A stretch of DNA of 38,025 bases from Acidimicrobiia bacterium UBA4744. GTDB taxonomy: Bacteria; Actinomycetota; Acidimicrobiia; Spongiisociales; UBA4744. The notes beneath the pieces were generated by a model. It searched no databases. It worked only from the letters and a program-made list of their open reading frames with translations, and had not been told where the DNA came from. The DNA lies in NCBI GenBank assembly GCA_002403855.1, contig DHIO01000046.1, positions 1-38,025 on the forward strand. The letters run 5' to 3'. The position numbers and the translations under genes are program-made. Positions 35,159-38,025 of this stretch are shown here, one piece after another (the first letter of the stretch is position 1; each line of letters begins with the position of its first letter).

Positions 35159-36306
35159 CGCATTGCCTCCTCCGCGCGGAATCTTCGGACGTTGACCCAC
35201 ATGACCGGGACGATCGCCAGGAACAGAATCACGGCGATGGCGGCTCCCCGCCCGTTGTGGTCGTTGCGGAAGAACCAACGGACCATACGTTCGGCAATGA
35301 CCTCCGTACCGAACTGACCGTTGGTCATCACCCACACGATGTCGAAGATCTTCAAGACGCTGATCACCATCGTCGTAGTCACCACCACGATGCTCGACAT
35401 GATCGAGGGAATGATGACTCTCCAGAAGATCTGAATCTCGGTCGCTCCGTCGATGCGGGCCGCCTCGAGGATGTCATCGGGGACCGCCTTGATGGCAGCC
35501 GAGAGGATGACCATGGCGAAGCCGGTCTGGAGCCAGATCATGATCACCATGAGAAAGAGATTGTTCCAAGGTTCCTCCGACAACCAGGCGACCGGGTTCC
35601 CGCCCAGCCCCATCCAGATTCCGTTGAGCAGGCCGATCTGCTCCCCGAAACCCTCGGGACGGAAGCTGTAGATGAAGCGCCAGACGATCGAGGCGCCCAC
35701 GAACGAGATGGCCATGGGCAGGAAGATCATCGACTTGGCCAGGGCCTCGCCCCGGCGGAGACGGTCTACCAGCGTTGCGAAGACCAAGCCGATACCCACT
35801 GAGAAGAGGGGCACCACGATGATCCATCCGACGGTGTTGCGGATGGATCGCAACATCCCCTCGTCGGTGAAGACGAACTTGTAGTTGTCGAGGCCGGTGA
35901 ACTCCTGCGACTGGGCGTCCATGAAAGAAATGACGGTCGTGTTGACCGCCGGGTAAACCAGGAACACCGTCAAGATCACCAGCGCCGGACCGACGAATAC
36001 GAAGGGCCGCACCGATTCGCGGAACCGGGCCGGCAGCAGGTTGACGACCAGGTCCATTCCCCAGTAGAGCGCAAAGACGCCGGCGACGCCGACGACGATT
36101 GCTACCAAGGCGAGCACGAGGCGGTTGGCCTCGGCGTCGCGCAGAAACTCGAAGGTCAACCACAGCACTACAAAGGAGATGATGGGGACGGCGAAGGCGG
36201 CGATGATTCGCAAGATCGCGACGCCGGCGGTGCCTCCTGCTCCTAGCTCGTCGGAGTCGACCCGCTCCTTGGTTACGGTGCCCCTGCCGGGGTCATCATC
36301 CGCCAT
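35155..36306 (-). CDS. aglF: Alpha-glucoside ABC importer permease, AglF/MalF type
   Basis: A 383-residue membrane permease. Two extra hydrophobic segments (about 30-53 and 62-90) precede the core, a layout seen in AglF-like proteins. The core has FVFVGPALVILTVFLVYP, FTGLDNYKFVFTDEGML and MSIFLPMAISFVGAS-like sequence (read here as MIFLPMAISFVGAS). The EAA loop is EAARIDGATEIQIFWR. The ATG at 36306 has GGAG nearby. It is separated from the binding-protein gene by a strong hairpin. Confidence 0.9.
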   Translation of the reverse strand: MADDDPGRGTVTKERVDSDELGAGGTAGVAILRIIAAFAVPIISFVVLWLTFEFLRDAEANRLVLALVAIVVGVAGVFALYWGMDLVVNLLPARFRESVRPFVFVGPALVILTVFLVYPAVNTTVISFMDAQSQEFTGLDNYKFVFTDEGMLRSIRNTVGWIIVVPLFSVGIGLVFATLVDRLRRGEALAKSMIFLPMAISFVGASIVWRFIYSFRPEGFGEQIGLLNGIWMGLGGNPVAWLSEEPWNNLFLMVIMIWLQTGFAMVILSAAIKAVPDDILEAARIDGATEIQIFWRVIIPSIMSSIVVVTTTMVISVLKIFDIVWVMTNGQFGTEVIAERMVRWFFRNDHNGRGAAIAVILFLAIVPVMWVNVRRFRAEEAMR

Positions 36307-36352
36307 CCCCGCTCCTCCATATCGCCGACCCGGTCACTCTACACAAATGAAG

Positions 36353-36380
36353 AGGGGGGTGGCCACTGGACCACCCCCCT
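36353..36380 (-). promoter_or_regulatory. Intercistronic stem-loop between aglE and aglF
   Basis: AGGGGGGTGG (36353-36362) pairs perfectly with CCACCCCCCT (36371-36380) around an 8-base loop. It lies 24 bases past the binding-protein stop. No T-run follows on the minus strand. Its position matches the hairpin at 4140-4172 in the other importer operon, so partial termination or mRNA protection favouring the binding protein is likely. Confidence 0.75.
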
Positions 36381-36404
36381 TTCCTCGATTGCAGGCTATT
36401 CGGC

Positions 36405-37778
36405 TTACGGCCAGCTTGTGTCGATCGCCTCGAGGACACCAGGCAGGCTTTCCGGTCCACCGAGCATATAGTCGACCATGCCGGTCCAGAAGGATCCCGA
36501 ACCGACTGCCGACGGCATCAGGTCCGAAGCATCGAACCGGAAACCGTCCACCTTCAGCGCTTCCACGATGACCTCGGCCGAGGTGGCAATGATCTCGTCC
36601 CGATAGCACTCGGGGCCCACATTGATGTTCGGCGAAATCCGGGCAACGCCTTCGATCGCACCCTGCGCGCACTGCAGGTCGGCGGCGATGAAGTCGTTGA
36701 GGAACTCGCGGACCTCGGGAGCGTCCCGGAAGACGGCCGCCATCTCGCCGGCGCCCAGCGCGCCCTTCTTCCCTTCGTCGATGTCCGGGAATCCGAAGAC
36801 GCCGTAGTCCTCACCGGCCACGAGGCCGCTCGCACCCTCTTCATCGCCGGGGGCGTTGAAGAAGTTGGTGATGAACGTGGCCTGACGATGCAGGTAGCAA
36901 CTGGGCGGATCGTTGAACATCGGGTCCGGAGCGTCGCGGAAGTCGATCGACGGGATGTTCTCCGCTCCACCGAGCGCGTAACCCTCGGTGAACGCCACCT
37001 GGCCGAGATACTCGGCCGCCCGTGTCACTTCCGGGCTGGAGAAGAGCAACTCGTGGGTGACCCACTGGTCGTACAACTCAGGCCCGGCCGTCCGCAACAT
37101 GATGTCTTCCATCCAGTCGGTAGCCGGCCACCCCGTCGCGGCATCGCTGCCGATCCCGATGCACCAAGGCGAGGCACCGTCGGCGACGATCTGATCGCTC
37201 AGCGCGATCATCTCATCCCAGGTGGTCGGAATTGTGTACCCGGCCGCGTCGAACGCCGCTTTGGGATACCACACCAGACTCTTCAAGTTGACGTTGGTCG
37301 GCAAACCGTAGTGCTTGCCATCGGCGCCCATGCCCAAAGAGACCAGATAGGGGCCGAACAGCGCCTCGAGCTCGGCAATGTCGAACCCCAGATCCTCGAG
37401 GGCAATCGCGTTACCCAGATCGCCCTGCTCGACTACCGAGCCGGGCTGCGGATAGAGCGCCACATCCGGCGGGTTCCCGCCGTCAACGCGAATCTTGATC
37501 TGCTCCTCGAAGCTGTCCGAGCCTTCGTATTCTGCGGTGTAGCCCTTCACAGCGTTGATCTTCTCGTCGATCACCTGTTGCACAGCCTGCGCCTCGATGC
37601 CGGAGAAGGCACCAAACACGCTCACCTCACCGGTGGCACCGCCGCCGTCGCCGTCGCCGGCCGCCGCCGTAGTCGTGGTCTCAGCACCATCGCCGTCGTC
37701 GGCTTCGCCATCGCCGCACGCGGCGGCGATCATGGCGAAGACAACCATGACGACGATCAGCCATCGATACTTCTTCAT
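36405..37778 (-). CDS. aglE: Alpha-glucoside ABC importer binding lipoprotein, AglE type
   Basis: A 457-residue solute-binding lipoprotein. The signal MKKYRWLIVVMVVFAMIAAAC has its lipobox Cys at residue 21, followed by an Asp/Gly/Thr-rich linker. The mature part contains GGNPPDVALYPQPG and DAATGWPATDWMEDIMLRT, the latter characteristic of AglE alpha-glucoside binders as I remember the family. Likely ligands are sucrose, maltose or trehalose; this is family inference. The ATG at 37778 has AGGAAGGG upstream. It heads the aglEFG operon. Its regulator is not inside the window. Confidence 0.9.
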   Translation of the reverse strand: MKKYRWLIVVMVVFAMIAAACGDGEADDGDGAETTTTAAAGDGDGGGATGEVSVFGAFSGIEAQAVQQVIDEKINAVKGYTAEYEGSDSFEEQIKIRVDGGNPPDVALYPQPGSVVEQGDLGNAIALEDLGFDIAELEALFGPYLVSLGMGADGKHYGLPTNVNLKSLVWYPKAAFDAAGYTIPTTWDEMIALSDQIVADGASPWCIGIGSDAATGWPATDWMEDIMLRTAGPELYDQWVTHELLFSSPEVTRAAEYLGQVAFTEGYALGGAENIPSIDFRDAPDPMFNDPPSCYLHRQATFITNFFNAPGDEEGASGLVAGEDYGVFGFPDIDEGKKGALGAGEMAAVFRDAPEVREFLNDFIAADLQCAQGAIEGVARISPNINVGPECYRDEIIATSAEVIVEALKVDGFRFDASDLMPSAVGSGSFWTGMVDYMLGGPESLPGVLEAIDTSWP

Positions 37779-38025
37779 ATCCCTTCCTCTCAGAAGCCAG
37801 CACTTCCGGGGGTTGAATCCCCGCGAAAGTCAGCTTCAGTGTAACCGGAGTGTTGTCCCCTAGCTAAGCCGGTTCCGTCCGGGTGACCACTTCGGCTTCA
37901 GTATTGATCCCTGCTCCGAATGCCCGGGTTCATCGGCTCGACTCTCAACCGAACGGCTCTATCCGCGAGGCCCCGGGGATTGCGGCTGCGACTGGTTCTA
38001 CCGGTCAACAGGTTGCGTGCACAAC
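37779..38025 (-). promoter_or_regulatory. Upstream region of the aglEFG operon
   Basis: A plausible -10 box, TACACT, lies at 37843-37838 on the minus strand, giving a leader of about 50 bases. Within the leader, CGGGG (37807-37811) can pair with CCCCG (37819-37823). No clear -35 box was recognised. At the very edge, 38012-38025, is an imperfect palindrome, GTTGCGTGCACAAC, of LacI-operator style. Confidence 0.4.

Overview
The window looks like chromosomal DNA from a high-GC actinobacterium. Signs of this are many GTG starts, TTTT-rich linkers after the lipobox of the binding proteins, leaderless-type promoters, ABC sugar importers without their own ATPase, and a dnaG-rpoD pair. An Acidimicrobiia-like lineage would fit, but that is inference. 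No rRNA, CRISPR array or intact mobile element was seen.

Region 1 (about 1-17.3 kb) is a beta-glucan utilisation locus. A minus-strand operon runs from 6698 to 5: a LacI-family repressor, a sugar-binding lipoprotein, two permeases and a GH3 beta-glucan exohydrolase. Divergent from it is a 1161-residue phosphorylase of the GH94/GH149/GH161 type. Between them lie two near-identical operators of the CebR/CelR type (GGGAGCGTTCCC core). One sits on the start point of a good sigma-70 promoter for the operon. Further on come a small membrane protein, a Yip1-like protein, a metallophosphoesterase, a secreted GH16 endo-glucanase with an ExoP-like C-terminal domain, a decayed PfkB sugar kinase and a second, membrane-anchored GH3. 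The likely flow is extracellular endo-cleavage by GH16, oligosaccharide import by ABC, then phosphorolysis and hydrolysis inside.

Region 2 (17.4-25.3 kb) carries a PKD-HExxH lipoprotein and a block of central carbon genes: class II fructose-bisphosphate aldolase, a tandem-domain 6-phosphofructokinase of the animal/fungal type, and ATP-dependent PEP carboxykinase. A PadR regulator with a palindrome-rich promoter follows.

Region 3 (25.4-28.8 kb) is degenerate accessory DNA. It holds a discoidin-like membrane protein, an M28 peptidase split by a frameshift, and a frameshifted tyrosine recombinase lying against the 3' end of tRNA-Asn(GTT).

Region 4 (28.9-38 kb) is mostly housekeeping followed by a second sugar system. 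It contains a YtxH-like protein, rpoD, dnaG, a sucrose-phosphate synthase of the Halothermothrix type, a membrane protein, and an AglE/F/G-type alpha-glucoside importer whose operon starts near the window edge. Two features stand out: the eukaryote-type phosphofructokinase and the LacI-controlled phosphorolytic beta-glucan locus.
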